Origin: Myxococcus qinghaiensis
GTDB taxonomy: Bacteria > Myxococcota > Myxococcia > Myxococcales > Myxococcaceae
Length of the DNA stretch: 64,000 nt
NCBI RefSeq assembly: GCF_024198215.1
Contig: NZ_JAKCFA010000029.1
Coordinates: 62,001-126,000, forward strand
Direction of reading: 5' to 3'
Position 1 is the first letter of the stretch. Each line of letters opens with the position of its first letter. The notes beneath the pieces were generated by a model, which saw only the letters and a list, made by a program, of their open reading frames with translations, ran no database searches and was not told the DNA's origin. The position numbers and the translations under genes were made by a program. Below are positions 24,356 through 31,941 of the stretch, in pieces.

Positions 24356-25392
24356 GCGGGGCGCGAGTGGTGGGGGTCGGGTTGTGCACGCCCATCGGCA
24401 CGACGACACACCTGACGTTGGCTTCACTGCGAGCGGGGCTCGTGCGCTTCGCGGAGACCCAAGTCGAGGACGACCTGGGGGAGCCCGTGCGGGCCTCGCG
24501 GTTGAGCCTCTTGGACGTCGCGTCGACGCGAACGGAGCGAATGAGCGCATTGGCACGTCAGGCGTTGGTGGGCGTGAGGCCCGTGCTGGAGCGCTTGCCA
24601 CCGAGGGGACGTGTGCCTGTGTACCTGGGGCTCCCGGAGCAGGGGTTGGGGGCGGAGGTGGACCGGAAGGCCCTTGAGGCCGCGATTCTGGCGGAGGGTG
24701 CGGGACGGTTGGAGCTGGCGAAGCTGCACGAGGGAGGCAGAGCAGCCTTCTTCGAAGCACTGGCCACGGCGACGAGAGACCTCCAATCCGGTCGAGCGGG
24801 CGCCCTGGCCCTGGTGGGGGCGGTGGACTCACTGGGGGATGCGGCTTCGCTGGAGGCGTTGTCGAAAGCGCGGCTGCATCTGGGGCGACAGAACCCGGAC
24901 GGGCGGATTCCTGGAGAGGCCGCGGGCTTCATCGCGCTCACGCGGCCAGGGGCATCGAAGGCACTGGGGCTGGAGGAGACCGGGGTCGTGCTGGGGACGG
25001 CATTGGCAATCGACCCTCATCCCTTCGCGCGGTTGGAGCCGAGTCTCGCGGATGGGCTGACGGAGGTGTTGAGGAGCGTGCGGAGTGACGGGGTGATGGG
25101 AGGGCGACGGGTGGACGGAGTGTTGGCCTGTCAGCCGGGAGAGACCTGGTGGGGGACGGAGTTCTCGCGGGCGTATTTGAGAAACGCGGGGCTGATGCCC
25201 GAGCCGCTGCGGGTCCACCTTGCGGGAGAGGGGCTGGGGGATGCGGGGGCCGGCGCGGGGCCGGTGATGTTGGGCGTGGCCTTGCATCGAGCGCGGTGGA
25301 GGGAGCCGGCGGCGAGGAGGACGCTCATCTACGGGAGTGCGGATGGGGGTCGGGTGGGGGCATGCGTCGTGGAGATGATTCCGAAGGCGTGA
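24352..25392 (+). CDS. Beta-ketoacyl synthase/thiolase-like accessory protein
   Basis: 346 residues. It opens like a ketosynthase (ARVVGVGLCTPIG) and has IPGEAAGFIAL near 185 and a late GDAGAGAGPVMLGVAL, which corresponds to the ketosynthase H-x-x-G-AAG end but without the histidine. The nucleophilic cysteine of real ketosynthases is replaced around GAVDS (about residue 160), so it is probably catalytically dead. Thiolase-like proteins of this kind recur between DUF2169 and DUF4150 genes in type VI effector clusters; the role is probably structural. Confidence 0.72.
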   Translation: MSGARVVGVGLCTPIGTTTHLTLASLRAGLVRFAETQVEDDLGEPVRASRLSLLDVASTRTERMSALARQALVGVRPVLERLPPRGRVPVYLGLPEQGLGAEVDRKALEAAILAEGAGRLELAKLHEGGRAAFFEALATATRDLQSGRAGALALVGAVDSLGDAASLEALSKARLHLGRQNPDGRIPGEAAGFIALTRPGASKALGLEETGVVLGTALAIDPHPFARLEPSLADGLTEVLRSVRSDGVMGGRRVDGVLACQPGETWWGTEFSRAYLRNAGLMPEPLRVHLAGEGLGDAGAGAGPVMLGVALHRARWREPAARRTLIYGSADGGRVGACVVEMIPKA

Positions 25393-25404
25393 AGAGGAGG
25401 AACC

Positions 25405-26739
25405 ATGGGTCGCGTCTATGCGAATGGCCGTTCGATTCTCCACAAGGGTGACGGCAACACGCACACCTCGGCGGCGCCCGATGTTTGTAAGGTACCGACA
25501 CCGGGAGGACCTGTGCCGACGCCCTTCGTCAACTCCGCGCAGGACTCGATGCTCACGAAGGGGAGCAAGAGCGTCACGATTGAGGGCAACCCCGTGGCGC
25601 TCACGAGCTCGGAGCTGAGCACGAGCATGGGAGACGAGCCGGGGACGGCGGGAGGCCTCATCTCCTCCAAGTTCAAGGGGAAGATGGCCTGGGGCAGCGG
25701 CAGCATGGACGTGAAGGTCGAGGGGAAGGGAGTGGTCCGCTACCTTGACGTCACCCTGCACAACGGGAACTCGTTCAACACCACGTTCATGTCAAATGGA
25801 CGTGGCGGGACAGGCTTCGCCTACGGGGACGACTTCGAGGGGCTGTGTATCATCTGCCAGAAGGATGCGGACAGCCACGCGGTGCTCGAGCGCCCAGAAG
25901 GGAGCCTCGACATCGCCAACAAGATTCTCAAGGACCTCAAGGCACGCGAGGAGTCCTGGGCGGAGGTCGACCAGGAAATCAGAACGAGAGCAGCCGAGCT
26001 CAAGCGCCTTGAAGGTCAAACTCCTCCACCCAGACAAGCGACCTTGGATGCGCGGATGGCGCATATCCAGGGACTGGAGGAGAAGCGCGGTGGGCTTGAG
26101 ACTCACCGTCGCGCGGGGTCTAGCGGGTACATGCTCGGGGTCATGGTCTGTCGCAACGGCAAGCGGTTCGCCGCGATATCGGGTGGCGAAACGCCTCTCG
26201 GATTCAAGACCATCGCCAGAACGCACGGTTGCGAGCTAGTTGAAGAGGCCGCCACGCTGGAGGACTTCATGGCCAGGAACCCCAGGTGTGCAGCAGGGGA
26301 CTCCGAGTCCATCCAAAAGATGAACACGCAATGGGACAGCACGATGAGAAAGTCCAGGGACAAGAGGACCGGGTACAACAACAAACCTGGAACCTGCGCG
26401 GGCGCGAAGCTCATCGGCAAGAGCGGTCACGTCGCGCACTCCCTGACTGAAATCTACTTCTCGTTCCCTGGCACAAGGAAATTGAGCTTCGAGGTCTTCT
26501 ATCGCGGTCCCGTCGACTACTCCCCCTCCAAGAGTCAGGCAGATGGACCTGATGGCAAGGGGCCGGGAGCATGGAAGCCGCCGAGCGGCGCCGACATTCA
26601 TGAGGGAAAGGGCGGCGAAGGTGTCAACGAGCGCGTCAACATGCGACGCAAGTCGGAGGAAACCGTGCTCTCCTGCCAGTCCTGTCAGGACACACTTTTC
26701 ATGGCCCGGTGCGAACTCGGAGAGCAGACGTGCGGATGA
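25405..26739 (+). CDS. DUF4150 (PAAR-like) type VI effector with deaminase-like C terminus
   Basis: 444 residues. Residues 1-115 form a DUF4150/PAAR-like tip (GDGNTHTSAAPDVCKVPTP, PVPTPFVNSAQ, KGSKSVTIEGNPV). A coiled-coil-like stretch spans about 165-225. From about 235 the pattern resembles the zinc-dependent deaminase fold: strands YMLGVMVCRNGKRFAAISG, a helix starting GTCAGAKLI with Cys331, strand LTEIYFS, and SCQSCQ with Cys424 and Cys427 as a C-x2-C zinc pair. The usual [HC]-x-E glutamate is Gly here. The toxin half is less GC-rich than the genes around it, pointing to recent transfer or module exchange. Predicted to be fired into rivals; the deaminase call is by motif layout only. Confidence 0.7.
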   Translation: MGRVYANGRSILHKGDGNTHTSAAPDVCKVPTPGGPVPTPFVNSAQDSMLTKGSKSVTIEGNPVALTSSELSTSMGDEPGTAGGLISSKFKGKMAWGSGSMDVKVEGKGVVRYLDVTLHNGNSFNTTFMSNGRGGTGFAYGDDFEGLCIICQKDADSHAVLERPEGSLDIANKILKDLKAREESWAEVDQEIRTRAAELKRLEGQTPPPRQATLDARMAHIQGLEEKRGGLETHRRAGSSGYMLGVMVCRNGKRFAAISGGETPLGFKTIARTHGCELVEEAATLEDFMARNPRCAAGDSESIQKMNTQWDSTMRKSRDKRTGYNNKPGTCAGAKLIGKSGHVAHSLTEIYFSFPGTRKLSFEVFYRGPVDYSPSKSQADGPDGKGPGAWKPPSGADIHEGKGGEGVNERVNMRRKSEETVLSCQSCQDTLFMARCELGEQTCG

Positions 26740-27536
26740 CCTGGCCAGAGCTTCTTGAGTCCCCCCCACCCTTGTCGATGACGGGCCTGCTTGCGTTCAT
26801 GGAGCGATGGAAGCCCGGAAGTACTGAGGGATTCGAACCGGCCACTGCCGAGCAGATTGTCGCCTTGGCGAAGCCACATGGAGGACTCCATGCGTTGCCT
26901 CCCGTGTATCGCGAGTTCCTTGAGACAATGGGCGCATCGACTGGCGACTTGCGGTTGACGTTCGGCACGACCTCCATTTCGGCACTGCTAGCGGATCTCG
27001 CGGCTCCACAACGAGAGCGGCCCGACTCTCGCCATTTCCTCAAGTTCGCCATCGGCGAGGATGACGATAACGGCCGCCAGCCGGACGAATTCTTCGAGCT
27101 CACTCGTCCAACGCCCGACGGACGTGATGCGGCAATTCTGAGCATCCGCGAAGAGGACCTCGTAAGTCGCAAGAGCAATGCCGAGCGACTCTTCCCGACG
27201 TTCTCCGACTGGCTACGTTCCATTGTTGCGTCCCGAGTCGTCTTTGAGACCGAACCGGAGAAGCAAACGCAGTATTACAGTCTCGGAGAGCAACCTGGGA
27301 CTCCAGCCAGGGCCTACGAGTTCTTCACCCGGTTGGGATTCTCGCTCACCGAGCTCGGAGCCTCGGCGGACGTTGTTCTTCTCGAACAACCAGAGCGCGG
27401 TGCGATTGCACTCCTCAGTGCTCCTTCAACATGGATTCCAAGAACGGGCGTGCAACTGCGCGCACGCGACAAGACCCAGCAACGGCTTCTCGAGGAGATC
27501 TTCAGCGACCACGAGAAGGCCTTGAGTGGTGGTTGA
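26736..27536 (+). CDS. SMI1/KNR4 (SUKH) family immunity protein
   Basis: 266 residues. The SUKH core is near the N terminus: EQIVALAKPHGGLHALPPVYREFLETMG pattern, with the typical LPPxYxxFLxxMG. The start codon overlaps the effector stop (ATGA). SUKH proteins are the commonest immunity partners of nuclease and deaminase toxins, so this very likely neutralises the DUF4150 effector in siblings. Like the toxin domain, it is visibly less GC-rich than the flanking genes. The C-terminal 90 residues are not recognised. Confidence 0.8.
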   Translation: MTWPELLESPPPLSMTGLLAFMERWKPGSTEGFEPATAEQIVALAKPHGGLHALPPVYREFLETMGASTGDLRLTFGTTSISALLADLAAPQRERPDSRHFLKFAIGEDDDNGRQPDEFFELTRPTPDGRDAAILSIREEDLVSRKSNAERLFPTFSDWLRSIVASRVVFETEPEKQTQYYSLGEQPGTPARAYEFFTRLGFSLTELGASADVVLLEQPERGAIALLSAPSTWIPRTGVQLRARDKTQQRLLEEIFSDHEKALSGG

Positions 27537-27554
27537 CAAGGTCTTCGTCCATCT

Positions 27555-27569
27555 GTCGAGGACCTCGAC
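27555..27569. terminator. 15-bp palindrome downstream of the immunity gene
   Basis: GTCGAGG-A-CCTCGAC, a perfect dyad with one central base, 18 bases after the immunity stop and between convergent genes. Could be a bidirectional transcription end, or a protein site, since the one-base centre cannot form a normal loop. Confidence 0.3.
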
Positions 27570-27688
27570 TGCCTCCTCGAGAAGACGGGACTCAACCACC
27601 TCTCCCCCGCGCTCGCCTGAGCGGGTCCGCTACGCCCGGCACAGTGCCCCTTCACCGTCTCCACAAGAAGCAGCCCTGACCCCACGCC

Positions 27689-28408
27689 TCACGGCTTCGT
27701 CCAGCTCTCGTCCTCGCCAGGCCCGCCGAAGCCGTCGCCCTTCCGGGGCGCCTCGCGCGTGCGCTTGACGGGCAGCCTCCATCCCCACCGCACGGAGATG
27801 AGCCGCACCGCCGCACCCACCGCCATCCCCGCCACCAGGGCCAGACGCCGGTGCCCCGTCAGCGAGAACGCCAGACACACCAGGCTCGCCGCGAAGGCAG
27901 CGAGCGCGTAGTACCCAGGCTCCGGCCGCATCACCGTCGGCGTGCGCCGGATGAGCACGTCGCGGATGATGCCGCCCCCCGCCGCGGTGATGATGCCGAT
28001 GAGCACCGCCGTCCCGGGACTCAGCCCCACCTCCAGCGTCCGCTGCGTCCCCGCCACCGCGAACGAACCGAGCGTCAGCGCATCCAACGCCGACAACATC
28101 TTCACCGTCGGCCCATGCCTCAACTCGAAGATGAACGCCGCGAACGCCCCCGAGAAGGCCGCGACCAGATAGGCGGGCTTCACCAACACCAACGGCGGCC
28201 CCACCTGCAGCAGCGTGTCGCGCAAGATTCCGCCCCCCACGCCGGACACGAGCCCCAGCACCAGGAAGCCCATCAGGTCCATCTTCCGCCGCTCGGCCAA
28301 GAGCGCCCCCAGCACCGAGCCGGAGAACACCCCCAACAGGTCCGCGACCAGCGTCCCTAAGGAGATGACCTGCTCCTGCACATTCGGTTCAGTCAGGTCG
28401 AAGGACAT
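27689..28408 (-). CDS. TRIC-type cation channel family protein (UPF0126)
   Basis: 239 residues with six to seven transmembrane helices and the family's internal duplication: the glycine hinge motifs GGGILRDTLLQ and GGGIIRDVLIRR occur once per half. Prokaryotic TRIC channels conduct potassium. ATG 28408 starts shortly before the first helix but lacks a clear ribosome binding site; an in-frame GTG at 28435 preceded by GGAGGG is a fair alternative and would add nine residues. The tail is Arg/Gly-rich. Confidence 0.87.
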   Translation of the reverse strand: MSFDLTEPNVQEQVISLGTLVADLLGVFSGSVLGALLAERRKMDLMGFLVLGLVSGVGGGILRDTLLQVGPPLVLVKPAYLVAAFSGAFAAFIFELRHGPTVKMLSALDALTLGSFAVAGTQRTLEVGLSPGTAVLIGIITAAGGGIIRDVLIRRTPTVMRPEPGYYALAAFAASLVCLAFSLTGHRRLALVAGMAVGAAVRLISVRWGWRLPVKRTREAPRKGDGFGGPGEDESWTKP

Positions 28409-28635
28409 GGCGCGCGCGAGGCGGCCCGTCAGCACACCGCCACCCTCCAGCGTGAGGACGGCGCCCCTCGCCAGCAACCCGCGCCCGGAGTCACACGGAG
28501 ACCGCTCGCTCGGCATTCCCACCCCAGCGGGCTGGCACTCGGGCGACAGGACAACATCTTCCTGCCCCCCATGGACGCCTCCTCCCCGCGGGCTCACCTT
28601 AAGGGTCCACCCGCGTGTCCCCCGGAGCGAAGGCC

Positions 28636-29112
28636 ATGAACCCTTCCCGATTCGCCGACCGCATCTTCGAGGGCGGAACCCTGCTCACCATGAACGAGCA
28701 CCAGCCCACCGCCGAGGCGCTGGCCCTCCAGGACGGCCACATCCTCGCCGTGGGCACCCGCGCCGAGGTCCTCGCGCTCCGCGGCCCCGACACGGAAATC
28801 GTCCCCCTCCAGGGCGGCACGGTGATTCCCGCCGTCGTCGACAAGCTGTCGAACAACAACAACAGCAACGCGGAAGAAGAGGAGCCGGAACCCCAGGGCA
28901 CCCTCGCCCCAGGCCAGCGCGCCAACTTCGTCGTCCTCTCCGGCAACCCGCTCGTCGTCACACCCCGCGCCCGCGAGGACCTGCGCGTGCTGCACGTCGT
29001 CAAGGACGGCCGCAGCCTCTACTTCGCGGACACCCCTCCCGCGCGCGAGAAGAAGGACGAAGAGCCCTTCAACGAGGCCCTCTTCCTCGACGAGAGCGGC
29101 TGGCTCGTCTGA
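28636..29112 (+). CDS. Amidohydrolase lacking its catalytic barrel (YtcJ-like ends only)
   Basis: 158 residues. Residues 1-68 match the N-terminal composite domain of YtcJ-type amidohydrolases (RIFEGGTLLTMNEHQPTAEA, ILAVGTRAEVLAL, VIPAVVD). A short Asn/Glu linker follows (NNNNSNAEEEEPEP), then the C-terminal composite segment (TLAPGQRANFVVLSGNPL, VLHVVKDGRSLYF) and an acidic tail. The approximately 400-residue barrel with its metal ligands is absent. The frame is intact and there is an AAGG site before ATG 28636, so it may be made as a small non-enzymatic beta protein, or be the product of an in-frame internal deletion. Confidence 0.68.
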   Translation: MNPSRFADRIFEGGTLLTMNEHQPTAEALALQDGHILAVGTRAEVLALRGPDTEIVPLQGGTVIPAVVDKLSNNNNSNAEEEEPEPQGTLAPGQRANFVVLSGNPLVVTPRAREDLRVLHVVKDGRSLYFADTPPAREKKDEEPFNEALFLDESGWLV

Positions 29113-29125
29113 GCCATGCACACGC

Positions 29126-29168
29126 GGCACCCCGAGCGAGTGTCCACGACAGGGCACCTCGGGGTGCC
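29126..29168 (+). terminator. 11-bp hairpin after the barrel-less amidohydrolase
   Basis: GGCACCCCGAG and CTCGGGGTGCC are perfect complements separated by 21 bases, 13 bases after the stop codon. Its presence suggests a transcribed unit ends here. Confidence 0.6.
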
Positions 29169-29295
29169 AGGCGGGTTGCACGGTACCCAGGCTCGCGTGG
29201 GCTATCTGAAAGTTCCGGCCATGTACTCCTGGGGTGACTTCCTCCCACTCCCGGCGTTCTGCGATGGTGGGTGAGAACCCGCACCGGAGAGCCTC

Positions 29296-30396
29296 ATGCT
29301 CCGCCGCCTTGGCCCCGCGTTCTTCCTCGGAACCCTGCTGCTTGGGGGTGCCTGCAAGAAGTCACAGGACCCCGCGCCCGCGACTCCGGCGCCCCCTCCC
29401 TCCGCGGAGCCCGCGCCTCCGTTCGCGCTCTCGCTCCTGCAGGACGCCTCTCCTTCCGGCTGTACCTGGATACGCCAGGACCCCACGGGCATACGCAAGG
29501 CCCTGGCCACCGTGGATGCCCCTTGCGAGCGCCTGGGCCTGGCCTGGAGCCCGGACGGCAAGCAGGGCGCGCTGGTGGACCGGGGCCACGGCAGCCTGCC
29601 GCCCCGAGCCTGGAAGGTGGACTTCGACACCCCCCAGGGCCTCGCCCCGCTCGCACTCCCAGACGAGGGCCATACGGACTCACTTGGCTTTGACGCACAG
29701 GGCCATGTCGTCGCGCTCGTGTCCCAGTTGGAGGGGCTGACGCGCAAGGAGGAGCGCGGCGAGGAGGTCTTCGTCGTGGACGGCCGTCGGCTGCCGGTGC
29801 CAGAAGAGACGGAGGGCAGCCCGGCGGGTCTTGCTCACGCGTACCGCCGCGAGGGCGAGACGTGGAAGCGAATCGAATCCGTGGCGACGGTGTACGAGAG
29901 GGAGGATGCGCCGGGCACGACGGCGCTCGCCACCTCGAGTCAGCTCGTGTCCTCGACGTTCGGCGCGGACCCGGATGCTCCCGCTGCGACGGAGCTGGCC
30001 GAGGACAGCGAGGACGCGGCGCGCCTGGACGCGGTGGTGAAGGACAAGGGCCACACCGAGTACGGCGCCTGGGTCTCCCTGGAGACGCATGGCGGCCCGC
30101 TGTACGCCTGGCGGGCGGCGCGCGAGCTGCCGGTGCTGATGCCGCCGCTGCGTTGGGAGGCGAATGACCGCCTCGCCGAGCCGGAGGCCCTGTCGCTGGA
30201 GCCCACGTCGGCGGTGGAGCTGCGCGTGCGGGGAGCCCTGCTGCTCGTGGCGTCGGACCACAGCGCGCGCATCTACGACGCGCGGAGCAAGAAGCGCCTC
30301 GCCCAGCTCGACGGCGTGCATGGCGCGCGCTTCTGGCCCAAGCAGCGCACCGTCACCGCCGCCCTCCCGTCCTCGGGGACTTCGGCCGGACAGTAG
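29296..30396 (+). CDS. Lipoprotein, possible WD/TolB-like fold
   Basis: 366 residues. A lipoprotein signal (LLLGGAC, Cys about 20) and a Pro/Ala linker precede a strand-rich body with LAWSPDGKQGALVDRG near 95, DSLGFDAQGHVVALV near 130 and VASDHSARIYDARSKKRLAQLDG near 325, reminiscent of WD40/TolB propeller blades. No catalytic motif. Anchored in the envelope; role unknown. No strong ribosome binding site is visible before ATG 29296 apart from GGAGAG about seven bases upstream. Confidence 0.68.
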   Translation: MLRRLGPAFFLGTLLLGGACKKSQDPAPATPAPPPSAEPAPPFALSLLQDASPSGCTWIRQDPTGIRKALATVDAPCERLGLAWSPDGKQGALVDRGHGSLPPRAWKVDFDTPQGLAPLALPDEGHTDSLGFDAQGHVVALVSQLEGLTRKEERGEEVFVVDGRRLPVPEETEGSPAGLAHAYRREGETWKRIESVATVYEREDAPGTTALATSSQLVSSTFGADPDAPAATELAEDSEDAARLDAVVKDKGHTEYGAWVSLETHGGPLYAWRAARELPVLMPPLRWEANDRLAEPEALSLEPTSAVELRVRGALLLVASDHSARIYDARSKKRLAQLDGVHGARFWPKQRTVTAALPSSGTSAGQ

Positions 30397-30479
30397 CGTC
30401 TGGCTGGAGGGCGAGCAGGCCCTCGGGCACCGGCCGGACAAGCAAGCCAACCCTCGCGCTCATACCCATTTCTCCAGGG

Positions 30480-30905
30480 ATGCATGAGCGCTTCCACAAG
30501 TTCGCCCAGGGCGTGTCAGAGCGCGTGGGCTCCGTGCAGGCCCTGCTGCTCGCGGTGTCCGTCGTCCTGCTCTGGGCGGTGTCGGGGCCGCTGTTCGACT
30601 TCAGCGACACCTGGCAGCTCGTCATCAACACCTCGACGACCATCATCACCTTCCTGATGGTGTTCGTCATCCAGGCCACGCAGAACCGCGACGCGAAGGC
30701 CATCCACCTCAAGCTCGACGAGCTCATCCGCGCGCAGAAGCACGCGCGCAATGAGTTCACGGACCTGGAGGACGCCACCGAGGAGGAGCTCGCGGAGCTG
30801 GCCCAGCAGTTCAAGCGCGTGCATGAGCGCGCCCGACAACGCCACCTCGCCCGGGGACACGATGACCGGCGCGAGGCCCCGCCGGACGCCGACTCGAAGC
30901 ACTGA
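30480..30905 (+). CDS. Low-affinity iron permease family protein
   Basis: 141 residues. Two transmembrane helices (VQALLLAVSVVLLWAVSGP and LVINTSTTIITFLMVFVIQ) and the sequence QNRDAKAIHLKLDELIRA that follows are the signature of the PF04120 family. The tail is helical and charged. Despite the family name, bacterial members of this size are not proven iron transporters. ATG 30480 is the only in-frame start close to the first helix. Confidence 0.85.
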   Translation: MHERFHKFAQGVSERVGSVQALLLAVSVVLLWAVSGPLFDFSDTWQLVINTSTTIITFLMVFVIQATQNRDAKAIHLKLDELIRAQKHARNEFTDLEDATEEELAELAQQFKRVHERARQRHLARGHDDRREAPPDADSKH

Positions 30906-30918
30906 GGCTCCGGATTTC

Positions 30919-31812
30919 CTACGGAGACTTCACCAGGCTCGCCATCATCGCGGCATAGCCACCCACGCCCAGGCAGCAGGTGACGACGGGCACGAAGAGC
31001 GCGCCGAACGCGGCCTGCCCCCAACCCACGCGGAACAGCTTCTGGTACGCGGCCACCCGCACACCGGCGCTCCAGAAAGGCATCACATACATGCCGCAGA
31101 AGGGCACCAGGCCCATCAGGTAGACGCCCTGGGACAGGGCATGTCCGCGCAGCGTCGCGGAGAACGTGCTCGGCGCGCCCGCCATCCGCAGCACCACGTG
31201 GTCCAGCGCGGACGCAGCCACGGTGAGGCCCACGCTGAAGAGGGGCATCACCACCATCCAGACGAAGAAGGCGAACACGACGACGCCCTGGAAGAAGCTG
31301 GGGCCCGGCACCTCCACCCCTCGGGACGCGAGGTTCTCGTAGGGAACCGCCAGCAGGACGGCGAAGTAGAAGAGCGTGGTGACGAAGTAGCCGACGAGCG
31401 CCGTGAGCAGCGCGAAGAGGAGCGAGCTGCCCACGCTCCCCTCCGGTGACATCCGCCCGAACGTCGCGCCCGGACGCAGCATCACATCGACGCACGTCTT
31501 CCAGAACGCCTTCGCCCAGCCCAGCTCCGCGCGCTGGTCCCATGCGAGCGGCGAGTACGGCGAGCGCTCATGGCACCGCGCGCAGACGAGTTCGCCGCGA
31601 GGCCCCTCGCGCAGACACTCCGAGCACGCGAACGCGCCGCAGCGAGTGCACGCATGAAAGCTCATCCACTCCGGATGGATGGCGCAGACGGCCACCTGTG
31701 AGTCGGAGGGGGGAGCGACCAGGAGGGAGGCGCCACACGCCGCGCAGCGCCGAGCGCCGGGTGCGAAGGGGGCCTGACAGAAGGGACACGGGATGCCGGA
31801 CACGTGAGGCAT
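30919..31812 (-). CDS. YIP1-like membrane protein with N-terminal zinc ribbon/B-box
   Basis: 297 residues. The first 85 carry two zinc-binding units: CPFCQ...CAAC at 9-26 and a B-box-like set (CAIHPEWMSFHACTRCGAFACSECL, CARC). A helical linker and about five transmembrane helices follow (residues 125-290), resembling the YIP1 domain. This zinc ribbon, B-box and YIP1 layout recurs in myxobacteria; the zinc part is expected in the cytoplasm. Function is not established. It converges with the iron-permease gene, 13 bases away. Confidence 0.78.
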   Translation of the reverse strand: MPHVSGIPCPFCQAPFAPGARRCAACGASLLVAPPSDSQVAVCAIHPEWMSFHACTRCGAFACSECLREGPRGELVCARCHERSPYSPLAWDQRAELGWAKAFWKTCVDVMLRPGATFGRMSPEGSVGSSLLFALLTALVGYFVTTLFYFAVLLAVPYENLASRGVEVPGPSFFQGVVVFAFFVWMVVMPLFSVGLTVAASALDHVVLRMAGAPSTFSATLRGHALSQGVYLMGLVPFCGMYVMPFWSAGVRVAAYQKLFRVGWGQAAFGALFVPVVTCCLGVGGYAAMMASLVKSP

Positions 31813-31941
31813 CCTCGCACAGTCCTCCCGAAGGGCCTCGGCTCAGGGTGGCTGACGCAGACTCACGAGCCCGGGGTCATCCAGCACGGGGCCATCCCCG
31901 CCCGATAGACTGGCTCCGGACACGGCTCGAAGGCCCTCCGC

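Noticed and set aside
26825-26845. GATTCGAACCGG, which resembles a tRNA T-loop
   Set aside because: It lies inside the immunity gene and no cloverleaf can be formed around it.
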